In this document: positions 6,651-13,721 of the stretch, piece after piece | Numbering within the stretch: position 1 is the first letter of the stretch | Layout of the letters: each line of letters begins with the position of its first letter | From: Sphaerochaeta sp. UBA5849 | GTDB taxonomy: Bacteria > Spirochaetota > Spirochaetia > Sphaerochaetales > Sphaerochaetaceae | NCBI GenBank assembly: GCA_002432715.1 | Contig: DJGJ01000055.1 | Location: forward strand, 7,738-38,307 | Reading direction: 5' to 3' | DNA length: 30,570 nt | Notes under the pieces: generated by a model | What the model was told of the DNA's origin: nothing | Database searches by the model: none | What the model saw: only the letters and a program-made list of their open reading frames with translations | Translations under genes and position numbers: made by a program

Positions 6651-8054
6651 TTAGTTGGTCCCTCGTATGAAAGAGGGATCGATATTCAGTTCATTACGGT
6701 ACTTCGCCACCGTACGACGCGCCACTGAAATGCCGCGCTCCTTGAGGATATCGGAAATCTTTTGGTCTGACAGAGCTTTTTGTCCCTGATGCTCTTCAAG
6801 AATCTGCCGGATTGTCTCTTTCACCGCCTGTTTGGAAAGCTCGGATCCTTCTTCGCCTACAGCATTGCTGAAGAGCTTCTTGACTGGAATGATGCCCCAA
6901 TCGGTGTCTATCCATTTTGCAGTTGATATTCTGCTCACCGTCGTTTCATGCACCCCGATTTCAGCCGCAACCTCTTTTTGGGTCAACGGCTTGATGTACT
7001 GGGGACCGAAGAGGAAGAAATCCCGTTGCTGGACCAATAAAACCTGGGCCAGACGGTACAAGGTTTGGTTTCTTACCTGAATCTGGAAAATCAGGGAATT
7101 TGCACTCTTGAGTTGATTCTGGATGTACTGCTGGGCCTTTTTCGCCTCTTCGGTATTGACAAGTTCCTCTGCCAGGGATTCGAATTCAGTACTGACCCTG
7201 AGGTCCGGGAGCGAAGAGTTGTTCATGCGCAGCACCAGCTCCCCGTCCTCTGCTTTGATGCTGACGTCGGGGATGATATACTGCTGTGGTCCGCTGGCAA
7301 ACCCCTGGCCTGGAAACGGGGTGAGCGTTTTGAGAAAGGAGTACAGGGCATCGAGTTCCTGTTCATCAATTCCCAGGTTCTTCGCCACCTGACACTGTTT
7401 GTTTGCCCGCATCAGTTCAAGGTTGTCATTGACCAGAGCCTTGAAATGCAGCAAGTCTCCATCCTTGAGCCCTTTGAGCGTGGCTTGGAGAATCAGGGAT
7501 TCCTTCCAATCCTTCACCCCGACTCCGGCTGGATCAAACTGATGAATGATCTTCAGAAGCTTTTCAAGGTGCGTTGCCTGCTGTGAAGTCAGGATATCCC
7601 GGGGGTCCTCAAGAAAGAAACCGTTGGCATCGATGTTGGTGATCAGGATTTGTCCGACGACATACTCCTCTTCACTGAGCGTTTCGCAGCCCAGCTGACT
7701 GAGCAGGTGCTCTTGCAGCGTTTCCTCCTCGGAGAGGGCGTTTTCCATGAACTTCTGCTGACGGTCGCTCGCCTCATAGTCATACCCTGCGAAGTCGCTG
7801 CCGTAGCTGGAGGAATCGGAGTAGGTGTCATCGATTCTACCTGATTCCTTCTGCTGGCTTTGCTGGGCATACCGCTCATAGGAGACTTCCCAGCTTGACG
7901 GCAATTCGAGTGCAGGATTCGATTCAATCTCGCTCTTGATTTTTTGTTGCAGCTCAGCCAAGGGCAGCGCCATCAGCTCGAAGGACTGGAGCAGTTGGGG
8001 GCTGAGTTTAAGTTGCTGTTTCTGGGAGAGTGAAAGATTTGGTGAAAATTCCAT
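6651..8054 (-). CDS. rpoN: RNA polymerase sigma-54 factor
   Basis: The 467-residue protein has the three RpoN regions. Region I is Gln/Leu-rich (LSLSQKQQLKLSPQLLQSFE), followed by an acidic, Ser/Tyr-rich linker (about 60-100) and a core-binding domain. The C-terminal DNA-binding part has a helix-turn-helix (KEVAAEIGVHETTVSR) and the RpoN box (ARRTVAKYR). Sigma-54 recognises -24/-12 promoters and needs AAA+ activators; none of those activators is in the window. The start overlaps the lptB stop by 1 nt (TGATG), so it is probably translated with lptB, an arrangement shared with many Proteobacteria. Confidence 0.96.
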   Translation of the reverse strand: MEFSPNLSLSQKQQLKLSPQLLQSFELMALPLAELQQKIKSEIESNPALELPSSWEVSYERYAQQSQQKESGRIDDTYSDSSSYGSDFAGYDYEASDRQQKFMENALSEEETLQEHLLSQLGCETLSEEEYVVGQILITNIDANGFFLEDPRDILTSQQATHLEKLLKIIHQFDPAGVGVKDWKESLILQATLKGLKDGDLLHFKALVNDNLELMRANKQCQVAKNLGIDEQELDALYSFLKTLTPFPGQGFASGPQQYIIPDVSIKAEDGELVLRMNNSSLPDLRVSTEFESLAEELVNTEEAKKAQQYIQNQLKSANSLIFQIQVRNQTLYRLAQVLLVQQRDFFLFGPQYIKPLTQKEVAAEIGVHETTVSRISTAKWIDTDWGIIPVKKLFSNAVGEEGSELSKQAVKETIRQILEEHQGQKALSDQKISDILKERGISVARRTVAKYRNELNIDPSFIRGTN

Positions 8055-8800
8055 CAGGATTCCTCCCCGAATTCTTGGCCGAAGTAGATGTCACGTGCAA
8101 TTTGATTGGAGAGCAACTCGTCCCTGCCTCCAGAGACAAGAATGGTGCCTGCATTGATGATGTAACTGCAGCTTGTGATGGATAGCGTATCGCGAACATT
8201 GTGATCGGTCAGCAATACCCCGATTCCCCTGCCTGCAAGGATGCGGATAAGGACCTTGATCTCATACACCGCCTTCGGGTCGATGCCGGCAAAGGGTTCG
8301 TCGAGCAGCAGAAATTGTGGATTGGATGCCAAAGCACGGGCAATTTCGGTCCTTCTTCGTTCCCCGCCGCTGAGGGTGTAGCCCTTTTGCCTGCGTACAT
8401 TCTCGATGCCGAACTCGACCAGCAGCTCCTCAACACGATCTTCCTGCTGGCTTTTTGTAAGGTCCCGCCTGGTTTGGGCGACAAGACGGATATTGTCTTC
8501 GACACTGAGCTTGCGGAAAATCGAAGGTTCCTGGGGCAGATATGAGAGACCCCGCTTGGAGCGCTGGTACATCGGCAGTTCGGTAATGTCCTCCCCATTG
8601 AGGAGGATGGTTCCCGTCTTTGCCTTCAAGAATCCCACGATCATGTAGAACGTCGTAGTCTTTCCTGCACCATTGGGACCGAGCAGGCCGATTATCTGCC
8701 CCGATTGCATGGAGAAGGAGATATCCTTGACCACTTCCTTTTTGCCATAGGCCTTTGCAAGGTTCCGCACTTCAAGGACGCTGGTGAAGTTGTCAGCCAT
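8054..8800 (-). CDS. lptB: LPS export ABC transporter ATP-binding protein
   Basis: The 248-residue ATPase has Walker A GPNGAGKTT (about 39-47), the Q-loop region (LPQEPSIFRKL), the ABC signature LSGGERRR, Walker B (FLLLDEPFAGIDP) and the H-loop (LLTDHN). The sequence, with GLSYLPQEPSIFRKLS, is typical of LptB, the cytoplasmic motor that extracts LPS from the inner membrane with LptF/G. A G-rich Shine-Dalgarno site (AAGGGGGTGG) lies just before the ATG. It overlaps lptA by 8 nt and rpoN by 1 nt. The lptF and lptG genes are not in the window. Confidence 0.94.
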   Translation of the reverse strand: MADNFTSVLEVRNLAKAYGKKEVVKDISFSMQSGQIIGLLGPNGAGKTTTFYMIVGFLKAKTGTILLNGEDITELPMYQRSKRGLSYLPQEPSIFRKLSVEDNIRLVAQTRRDLTKSQQEDRVEELLVEFGIENVRRQKGYTLSGGERRRTEIARALASNPQFLLLDEPFAGIDPKAVYEIKVLIRILAGRGIGVLLTDHNVRDTLSITSCSYIINAGTILVSGGRDELLSNQIARDIYFGQEFGEES

Positions 8801-9413
8801 TGACCACCCCCTTTATGGAGCCATCCATGGCAATTTCCTCGGTTTCGAGATCGACGGTGATCCTTTCGGCTTCATAGCGGTCGCCCGCCCAGTCGATGGT
8901 TGCCTTTCCCTTCAGTTCAAGGTCCTGGTTTGTACGGTCAAACCTCATCACATCGGCTGTACAAGCCATCGCCCCGCTTTCGGTATGCTTGAAGAGGCGG
9001 ACATCGACCTGAAGCAGCACTTCGCCCTCTTGAAGCGAGAACTGCAGCATGAAAGCAGTAGCATGCACCTCATTGACAGCATCATCCAGCTCGACAAACC
9101 CATCGATGAGGATCATCTGCTCGTCGCGGTCAAAAAAGAGGTTTTGGGCAAGGACCTTTACACCCCGCTCGGCATCGACGAGCCGGACGGATTTTGTACA
9201 TGCAACATACCGAAAATTGTTGCCCGAAAGAGTTATCTGGTCGGCATACAGCTGGACCGATCCACTGGTAATCCGGGCTCCCCCGCCGAGTGTGATGGTT
9301 TGGTTTCCTTGCTGCATGCTCATACGGGTGCTTCCACCGGAAAAGGTGATTTCCTCTGCCGACAGGGTGACCGTAACGAGAAGAATGCAGGCCAGGGCAA
9401 ACCATCGCTTCAT
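8793..9413 (-). CDS. lptA: LptA/OstA-like periplasmic LPS transport protein
   Basis: The 206-residue protein starts with a signal peptide (MKRWFALACILLVTVTLSA, cleaved near residue 19). It then shows repeated short beta strands of the OstA type: ITFSGGSTRMSM, ARITSGSVQLYADQITLSG and VRLVDAERGVKVLAQNLFFD. The jellyroll of LptA bridges LptC to LptD across the periplasm. AAGGAG lies about 10 nt before the ATG, inside the lptC 3' end; the two genes overlap by 4 nt. Assignment rests on the fold pattern plus position between lptC and lptB. Confidence 0.82.
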   Translation of the reverse strand: MKRWFALACILLVTVTLSAEEITFSGGSTRMSMQQGNQTITLGGGARITSGSVQLYADQITLSGNNFRYVACTKSVRLVDAERGVKVLAQNLFFDRDEQMILIDGFVELDDAVNEVHATAFMLQFSLQEGEVLLQVDVRLFKHTESGAMACTADVMRFDRTNQDLELKGKATIDWAGDRYEAERITVDLETEEIAMDGSIKGVVNG

Positions 9414-9949
9414 GGGAGTACCACTCCTTCGATCACCTCATCGAATGAAACTTGGGAAGTTGCAAGCTCAACTCTGAGACCGGTACCGCGTACTTTTTTG
9501 TTCCCTTCATAGGTGATCACTACTTCAGTCTGGTCCTCGCTTATCAGTATTTCCTCCTCATGCAGCCATTGCAGTCGATCAGCTTCGATGAACAATTGTT
9601 CCTTGATTTTCTCAATCGTGACAGAGCCATGCAACTGTGCGTCGTAGGATTGCAGGTCGACGTTTGCCGCAGAGGCAGAGCCTCTCAGAACCACATTGCC
9701 TTGAGCATCGTTCTGGGTGAAGGTAATCGAGGCAGCCTCCGCCTTGTGTGACTTGTCATAGAGAGCAATATGACCGGCAAGGATGGAAATGGGATGGTCC
9801 TCACCCCTGTTCAGCACATAGGTTGCGTTGGTCAAGGCAAGATCCGGCAGTTCAACTGAACGTACCATCGCCGCCTGTTCAGGGGAGAGGGAACAGGCAA
9901 CAAAGAAAAAAGATGCAAGAATCATGCCAAGACGATACTTTCTGCTCAT
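9410..9949 (-). CDS. lptC: LptC-like LPS export lipoprotein
   Basis: The 179-residue product begins MSRKYRLGMILASFFFVACS. This is a lipoprotein signal with lipobox VAC|S (C19), or possibly an N-terminal membrane anchor as in LptC. The rest is an OstA/LptC-like beta fold (VLRGSASAANVDLQSYDAQLHGSVTIEK, IEADRLQWLHEEEILISE). The start is the ATG at 9949. The frame is open for 40 more codons upstream, but those run through the promoter and into the RseC-like gene. No Shine-Dalgarno site is visible; a promoter -10 ends 6 nt before the ATG, so a leaderless transcript is likely in addition to read-through from upstream. It overlaps lptA by 4 nt. Confidence 0.8.
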   Translation of the reverse strand: MSRKYRLGMILASFFFVACSLSPEQAAMVRSVELPDLALTNATYVLNRGEDHPISILAGHIALYDKSHKAEAASITFTQNDAQGNVVLRGSASAANVDLQSYDAQLHGSVTIEKIKEQLFIEADRLQWLHEEEILISEDQTEVVITYEGNKKVRGTGLRVELATSQVSFDEVIEGVVLP

Positions 9950-9955
9950 ACCTTG

Positions 9956-9984
9956 AGTATACCGGTGCCCAAGCCTTTGGGCAA
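9956..9984 (-). promoter_or_regulatory. lptC promoter (leaderless type) with inverted repeat
   Basis: On the reverse strand there is a -35 TTGCCC (9979-9984), a 17-bp spacer and a -10 TATACT (9956-9961). The -10 ends 6 nt before the ATG. An inverted repeat, TGCCCAA-AGGC-TTGGGCA, overlaps the -35 and the upstream half of the spacer (9966-9983). It has no U-tract and could be an operator. The whole promoter fits in the 37-nt gap after the RseC-like gene. Confidence 0.62.
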
Positions 9985-9986
9985 TC

Positions 9987-10403
9987 TCAATCTTGGCTCT
10001 CTTCTGAGAGGATTTGCTCCACAATCGGGAGGTAGCGTTTCTGTGAAGTCCGAAAATAGAACCAGACAAAGAGAAATCCCAATCCGATGGAGGCGAGTGC
10101 CACCAAAAAGGAGCCGCCTTCGGAAAAGCCCGCCATCTGCGAGAGATAGTAGCCGACAGGGAAGAGGGCCAAGGGGAAAATGAGCGTTATAAGCGTCCCC
10201 GCTATGGTTCTGGACGGCTTGAGGTAAATCCGGACCGCCTGACCGGCCTGGACTGCCAGACGGGGTTTATTCCATGCTTCAAACCGCTTGCCTTTGGTAT
10301 TGCAGAAGGCTTCACCTTTACAACCGTTGCATGCCGAGCTGGTACAAGCGACTTCCAGCATTTCAGGTGAGAGTATTTTTGTAACGGTGACTATTTCATA
10401 CAT
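9987..10403 (-). CDS. RseC/MucC-family membrane protein (SoxR-reducing family)
   Basis: The 138-residue protein has an N-terminal Cys cluster (C20, C25, C28, C34; CX4CX2CX5C), an OB-like segment (GQAVRIYL), two membrane helices (about 66-88 and 97-117) and a basic C-terminal tail. This is the RseC/MucC layout; members are linked to sigma-E control or, with Rnf complexes, to SoxR reduction. Neither an anti-sigma nor an rnf gene is nearby, so the role here is open; redox or envelope sensing is plausible. AGGAGG lies 7 nt before the ATG. It overlaps the upstream YmdB-like gene by 13 nt. Confidence 0.82.
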   Translation of the reverse strand: MYEIVTVTKILSPEMLEVACTSSACNGCKGEAFCNTKGKRFEAWNKPRLAVQAGQAVRIYLKPSRTIAGTLITLIFPLALFPVGYYLSQMAGFSEGGSFLVALASIGLGFLFVWFYFRTSQKRYLPIVEQILSEESQD

Positions 10404-11206
10404 GCTTGTTCCTCCTTGCTTTCAACGGCAACTCGAATGGTTTCAATGGCGGTTGCTTTGCCGTCATCAGCAATATCCACCAGAACGCCGACAAGGGCAA
10501 GGTCGTCCCAGCACTCCTGGCTTCGGGTGGGAACCTGGGTGATATGTTTCTCGATCTCCACCTTGCTGTCAAACCCTCCTACACTCAGTTGGCTGCCGCA
10601 GCGGCCATTGTCGGAAATATAGGCGGTCCCCCCTTTGAGGATGGCTGCGTCGGCGCTGAGAACCTTGGTATGCGTACCGATGACGGCACTTGCCTTGCCA
10701 TCGAGCATGAAGCCCATCGACAGTTTTTCGGCTGTCGGGGATGCATGGAACTGAACCAATGCCAAGGCTTGGTCTTCCTTCGCCTTGTCCACCAGAATCT
10801 GGGCAAGACTAAACGCGTTGGAGAGGTGGGTTCTGGGGAAATCTGCATTTCCCAATATATTGATTACGCAGACCTTCCGGTCATTGACCGTCAGATAGCG
10901 GACTCCGCGTCCTGGATTCTGCTGCGGGTAGTTGGCAGGTCGCAAAATGGAGGGGTTCTTATCGATGAACTCCACCATGTCCATCTTGTAGTATATTTTT
11001 TCTCCACCGGTGATCACATCTATTCCAAGTTTGAGAAGCTGCATGCTGTGGGCGCGGCCCAGACCGAACCCGTTGGTGGCTCCTTCGCCGTTGGCGATTA
11101 CCAAATCAATCTCGCGTTCCATCCGCAAAGGTCGTAGTGCATCCTTGACAGTCTTGATGCCCGCTTTGCCGACAATTTCGCCTAAAAAGAGTACTCGTAT
11201 GCTCAT
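10391..11206 (-). CDS. YmdB-family (TIGR00282-like) metallophosphoesterase with altered metal-site residues
   Basis: The 271-residue protein aligns end to end with YmdB, a cyclic-nucleotide phosphodiesterase. Residues kept are E41 (NGEGA), N92 (RPANYP), H154 (QFHA) and H179 (GTHT). By my recalled alignment several di-metal ligands are changed: the first Asp is E10 (LGEIVG), the usual Asn-His of GGNH is E69-K70 (GGEK), and the second His of GTHTH is K181 (GTHTK). Catalysis may be lost or altered. The ATG at 11206 was chosen because the upstream frame runs into a promoter whose -10 ends 6 nt before it. It heads the leftward run through rseC-lptC-lptA-lptB-rpoN. Confidence 0.83.
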   Translation of the reverse strand: MSIRVLFLGEIVGKAGIKTVKDALRPLRMEREIDLVIANGEGATNGFGLGRAHSMQLLKLGIDVITGGEKIYYKMDMVEFIDKNPSILRPANYPQQNPGRGVRYLTVNDRKVCVINILGNADFPRTHLSNAFSLAQILVDKAKEDQALALVQFHASPTAEKLSMGFMLDGKASAVIGTHTKVLSADAAILKGGTAYISDNGRCGSQLSVGGFDSKVEIEKHITQVPTRSQECWDDLALVGVLVDIADDGKATAIETIRVAVESKEEQACMK

Positions 11207-11212
11207 GCCCTT

Positions 11213-11242
11213 ACAGTACCGAGTTTTTCCATGGGAAGGCAA
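11213..11242 (-). promoter_or_regulatory. Promoter of the YmdB-like gene (leaderless type)
   Basis: On the reverse strand there is a -35 TTGCCT (11237-11242), an 18-bp spacer and a -10 TACTGT (11213-11218), with 6 nt (AAGGGC) between the -10 and the ATG. AAGG in that gap could be read as a Shine-Dalgarno site, but it would be too close to the ATG and mostly outside the predicted transcript. Confidence 0.5.
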
Positions 11243-11251
11243 GGCTTGTCG

Positions 11252-11260
11252 TGCTACAAT
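11252..11260 (+). promoter_or_regulatory. Extended -10 promoter for the family 3 glycoside hydrolase
   Basis: TGC followed by TACAAT (11252-11260) is an extended -10. No good -35 lies upstream at the usual distance. It is divergent from the YmdB-like promoter. Transcription from about 11267 would begin at the AAGGGGG site that precedes an in-frame GTG at 11279. Confidence 0.45.
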
Positions 11261-11413
11261 TACCCCAAGGGGGCGGCTGTGTCGGTACGTTGGTTCCAGA
11301 AGGCATTCAAGAGAGTCATACAAAAGCGGATGATGCAGTTGTTGGAAAACAGGTCCTTTACATTGGACCATCAACCAATGCAATTGGTGGTGCCTGACGG
11401 AGAGGAAGCATCG

Positions 11414-13414
11414 ATGGCAAAGCAGCTTCTCTCAGAGATGACGCTTGAGGAGAAGATTTCTCTTCTGTCCGGTCGTGATGAGTTCTGTATTCCGGGTATC
11501 GAACGGTTGGGTCTTAAGCCGGTTTGGACCAGCGACGCCACCATCGGACTCAGGGGGTGGAAGACTCCGGTAACGGACTTTCCCGCCGCCATTGCCCTTG
11601 CATCCACGTTTGACAATGACTTGCTGTACCAGGTAGGGCGGGTGATGGGTCATGAGTGCCGTGCCCTCGGAGTCGGGGTGTTGCTCGGCCCGGGTGTGAA
11701 CATCGCCCGCGTTCCTGTCTGTGGAAGGAACTTCGAGTACTTTGGCGAAGACCCGTACCTGGCCGGGGAGATGGCCGCAAGCTATATCAGAGGGGTCCGT
11801 ACCTATCCGGTGATTACCACTGTAAAGCATTTTGCCTGCAATAATAGCGAATATGACCGTCATAAATCCAACTCTGAAGTGGATGAGCGCAGCCTCAGGG
11901 AGCTCTATCTGCCTGCCTTCAAGAAGGCTTTGGAGGCGGGCAGTCTGGGCCTTATGACGAGCTACAATCAAGTGAACGGCATCTATAGCAGCGAACACCC
12001 CTATTTGATCGAATCGATTTTGAGAGAAGAATGGGGGTTCGATGGTTTGGTTGTCAGTGATTGGAATTCGTTGTACAGCACCGATGGAGCATTGAAAAAC
12101 GGGGTGGACTTGGAGATGCCGAAAGGCAGATACTTTACCCGTGAACTGGTTCTGGATGCCTTGGCAAGGAGGGCCGCCACCCAAGAGGATATCGATGCGA
12201 AAGTTCTGCATCTGCTCACCTCCTACGAGAAAGCAGGCCTGTTCTCCGCTCCGATGGCCGATCCGGCATGCCGAGCCGGTACCCAGGAGAGCCGGGCTGT
12301 TGCGCTGAACGCCGCACTGGGTGCCCCGGTGCTCTTGAAGAACGAAGAGCAAGCCCTCCCACTTTCGCCTTCATCGAGAATTTGCATTGGAGGGACCAAT
12401 GCATATACGGTCGCCCAAGGCGGTGGATCATCGATGGTCCAATTGGAAACCGCACCCCTGACATTTGCAGAGCTGATGCAGAAGGAGGGATCCTTCTTGC
12501 TTCCAGGGCGTTGGTTCAAGCATTCGCATCTCAAGCAACGAGTTCGCAGCAGCAATGCCGTGGTGTTGGTGGTGGGATTTGACCACATTGAAGAGAGTGA
12601 GGCATACGACCGGCCGTGGGCGTTGAATGCAGTCGATTTGAAGGCCATCAAAACTGCCGTTCGGCTGAACAAGCGGACCATCGTAGTCGTACAGAGCGGC
12701 TCTGCTGTCGAGATGGAGAGCTGGCAGGATGGTGTGGCGGCTATTTTGTACACTTCGTTTCTGGGATCTTCAACAGCCCAAGCCCTCAAGGCCTTGCTGT
12801 TCGGCCAGGTAAGCCCGAGCGGGAAACTTCCGTTTACCCAGGCTCGATATTTGCATGAGTATCGTGCAATGCGATCCTATCCCAAGAATTTTGATACCGT
12901 AACCATCAATCGGATCAAGAAGGGGCAGGGCAATCCTAAGGTTCGGGAGGTGCAGAAGCTCTGCTATACCGAAGCCTTGATGACAGGGTATCGCCAGTTC
13001 GATACAGAAGGGCCCGAACCCTTGTATTGTTTCGGCCACGGTTTGAGCTATAGTTCCTTCTCCTATGACTTGGCGGGTGTGAAGGAGTTGGAAGAAGGGC
13101 GGTGGGACCTTGTGGTAACGATTACCAATACAGGCCGCTGTCCTGCTGCTGAGGTTGTCCAACTCTATGTCCATCCTTTGGATCCTGTGATATTCCGTCC
13201 CACCCAAGAGTTGAAAGGCTTTTGCAAAGTGTTCCTTCAGAGCCGGGAGAGAAAAGAGGTCCATTTTGCAGTGGACGAAACGGCTTTCGAGCACTGGGAT
13301 CTCGATGCATGGAAGTTTGTCAGTGATGAGGGGCAGTACGAATTGCGAATTGGTTCCAGCAGCAGGGATATCCGATGCAGGGTTGTGGTGGACTATAAGA
13401 AAAGGAAGCCATGA
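11414..13414 (+). CDS. Glycoside hydrolase family 3 (beta-glucosidase type), cytoplasmic
   Basis: The frame encodes a two-domain GH3 enzyme that removes terminal beta-linked sugars from oligosaccharides. Visible are MTLEEKISLLSG (9-20), GRNFEYFGEDP (104-114), KHF (138-140) and the nucleophile D216 (VVSDW), then the alpha/beta sandwich domain with a likely acid/base Glu in EESEAYDR (about 398-405), and a C-terminal Fn3-like domain. There is no signal peptide, so it probably acts on imported oligosaccharides. The start is uncertain: ATG 11414 (AGAGGA site, 666 residues, begins at the domain edge) is preferred. GTG 11279 with AAGGGGG upstream (711 residues) and ATG 11330 are alternatives. Glucosidase versus xylosidase cannot be settled by eye. 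No transporter gene is adjacent. Confidence 0.9.
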   Translation: MAKQLLSEMTLEEKISLLSGRDEFCIPGIERLGLKPVWTSDATIGLRGWKTPVTDFPAAIALASTFDNDLLYQVGRVMGHECRALGVGVLLGPGVNIARVPVCGRNFEYFGEDPYLAGEMAASYIRGVRTYPVITTVKHFACNNSEYDRHKSNSEVDERSLRELYLPAFKKALEAGSLGLMTSYNQVNGIYSSEHPYLIESILREEWGFDGLVVSDWNSLYSTDGALKNGVDLEMPKGRYFTRELVLDALARRAATQEDIDAKVLHLLTSYEKAGLFSAPMADPACRAGTQESRAVALNAALGAPVLLKNEEQALPLSPSSRICIGGTNAYTVAQGGGSSMVQLETAPLTFAELMQKEGSFLLPGRWFKHSHLKQRVRSSNAVVLVVGFDHIEESEAYDRPWALNAVDLKAIKTAVRLNKRTIVVVQSGSAVEMESWQDGVAAILYTSFLGSSTAQALKALLFGQVSPSGKLPFTQARYLHEYRAMRSYPKNFDTVTINRIKKGQGNPKVREVQKLCYTEALMTGYRQFDTEGPEPLYCFGHGLSYSSFSYDLAGVKELEEGRWDLVVTITNTGRCPAAEVVQLYVHPLDPVIFRPTQELKGFCKVFLQSRERKEVHFAVDETAFEHWDLDAWKFVSDEGQYELRIGSSSRDIRCRVVVDYKKRKP

Positions 13415-13429
13415 ATTTCATGACTTCCT
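13403..13429. terminator. Hairpin over the glycoside hydrolase stop codon, probable terminator
   Basis: AGGAAG (13403-13408) pairs with CTTCCT (13424-13429), and CATGA pairs with TCATG inside, separated by one mismatch. The stem contains the TGA stop (13412-13414). A weak T-rich run (GATTTATT) follows. On the other strand it lies just past the tRNA 3' end, so it may serve both. Confidence 0.55.
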
Positions 13430-13436
13430 GATTTAT

Positions 13437-13510
13437 TGAGCCCGGCGGGGTTCGAACTCACGACCTTCTCCTCCGGAGGGAGACGCTCTATCCAGCTGAG
13501 CTACGGGCCC
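13437..13510 (-). tRNA. tRNA-Arg (anticodon CCG)
   Basis: The reverse strand folds as a 74-nt cloverleaf. The acceptor is GGGCCCG with CGGGCTC (one G-U), the D stem GCTC/GAGC, the anticodon stem TCTCC/GGAGA with loop CTCCGGA, giving anticodon CCG (codon CGG), and the T loop TTCGAAC. The T stem GTGAG/CCCGC has an A52-C62 mismatch and a U50-G64 wobble. CCA is not encoded. The promoter lies at 13522-13551. Confidence 0.93.
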
Positions 13511-13521
13511 AAAGCTCTGTC

Positions 13522-13551
13522 ATCGTACGGCAGAGAGCTTGGCTGTGTCAA
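13522..13551 (-). promoter_or_regulatory. tRNA-Arg promoter
   Basis: On the reverse strand there is a consensus -35 TTGACA (13546-13551), an 18-bp spacer and a -10 TACGAT (13522-13527), about 11 nt before the mature tRNA. A 7-bp inverted repeat (AAGCTCT/AGAGCTT, about 13511-13540) straddles the -10. Confidence 0.65.
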
Positions 13552-13671
13552 GGGGAGAAGCAGGAAATCCTATGACACGAGAGAAGACATAGATAAAACA
13601 ATATAGTATAGTAAAATATATTTTATTTACTTGTGAGTCTTTGTTCTGGACAATTTCAACATCCTCAACTC

Positions 13672-13700
13672 TTGACACTTGTTTCTTCTCTAATTACACT
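13672..13700 (+). promoter_or_regulatory. Promoter of the secreted 192-residue protein
   Basis: There is a consensus -35 TTGACA (13672-13677), a 17-bp spacer and a -10 TACACT (13695-13700), giving a leader of about 15 nt that contains a GAAGGGA site. The rest of 13552-13671 is very AT-rich around 13590-13640 (including the palindrome AAAATATATTTT), with no gene seen. Confidence 0.65.
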
Positions 13701-13721
13701 TCTCTTTAGAAGGGAATCAGT

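Noticed and set aside
13590..13640. AT-rich stretch with repeated TATAGT-like hexamers and the palindrome AAAATATATTTT
   Set aside because: No -35 fits at a normal distance and no gene starts nearby. It may only be an AT-rich intergenic or upstream element.
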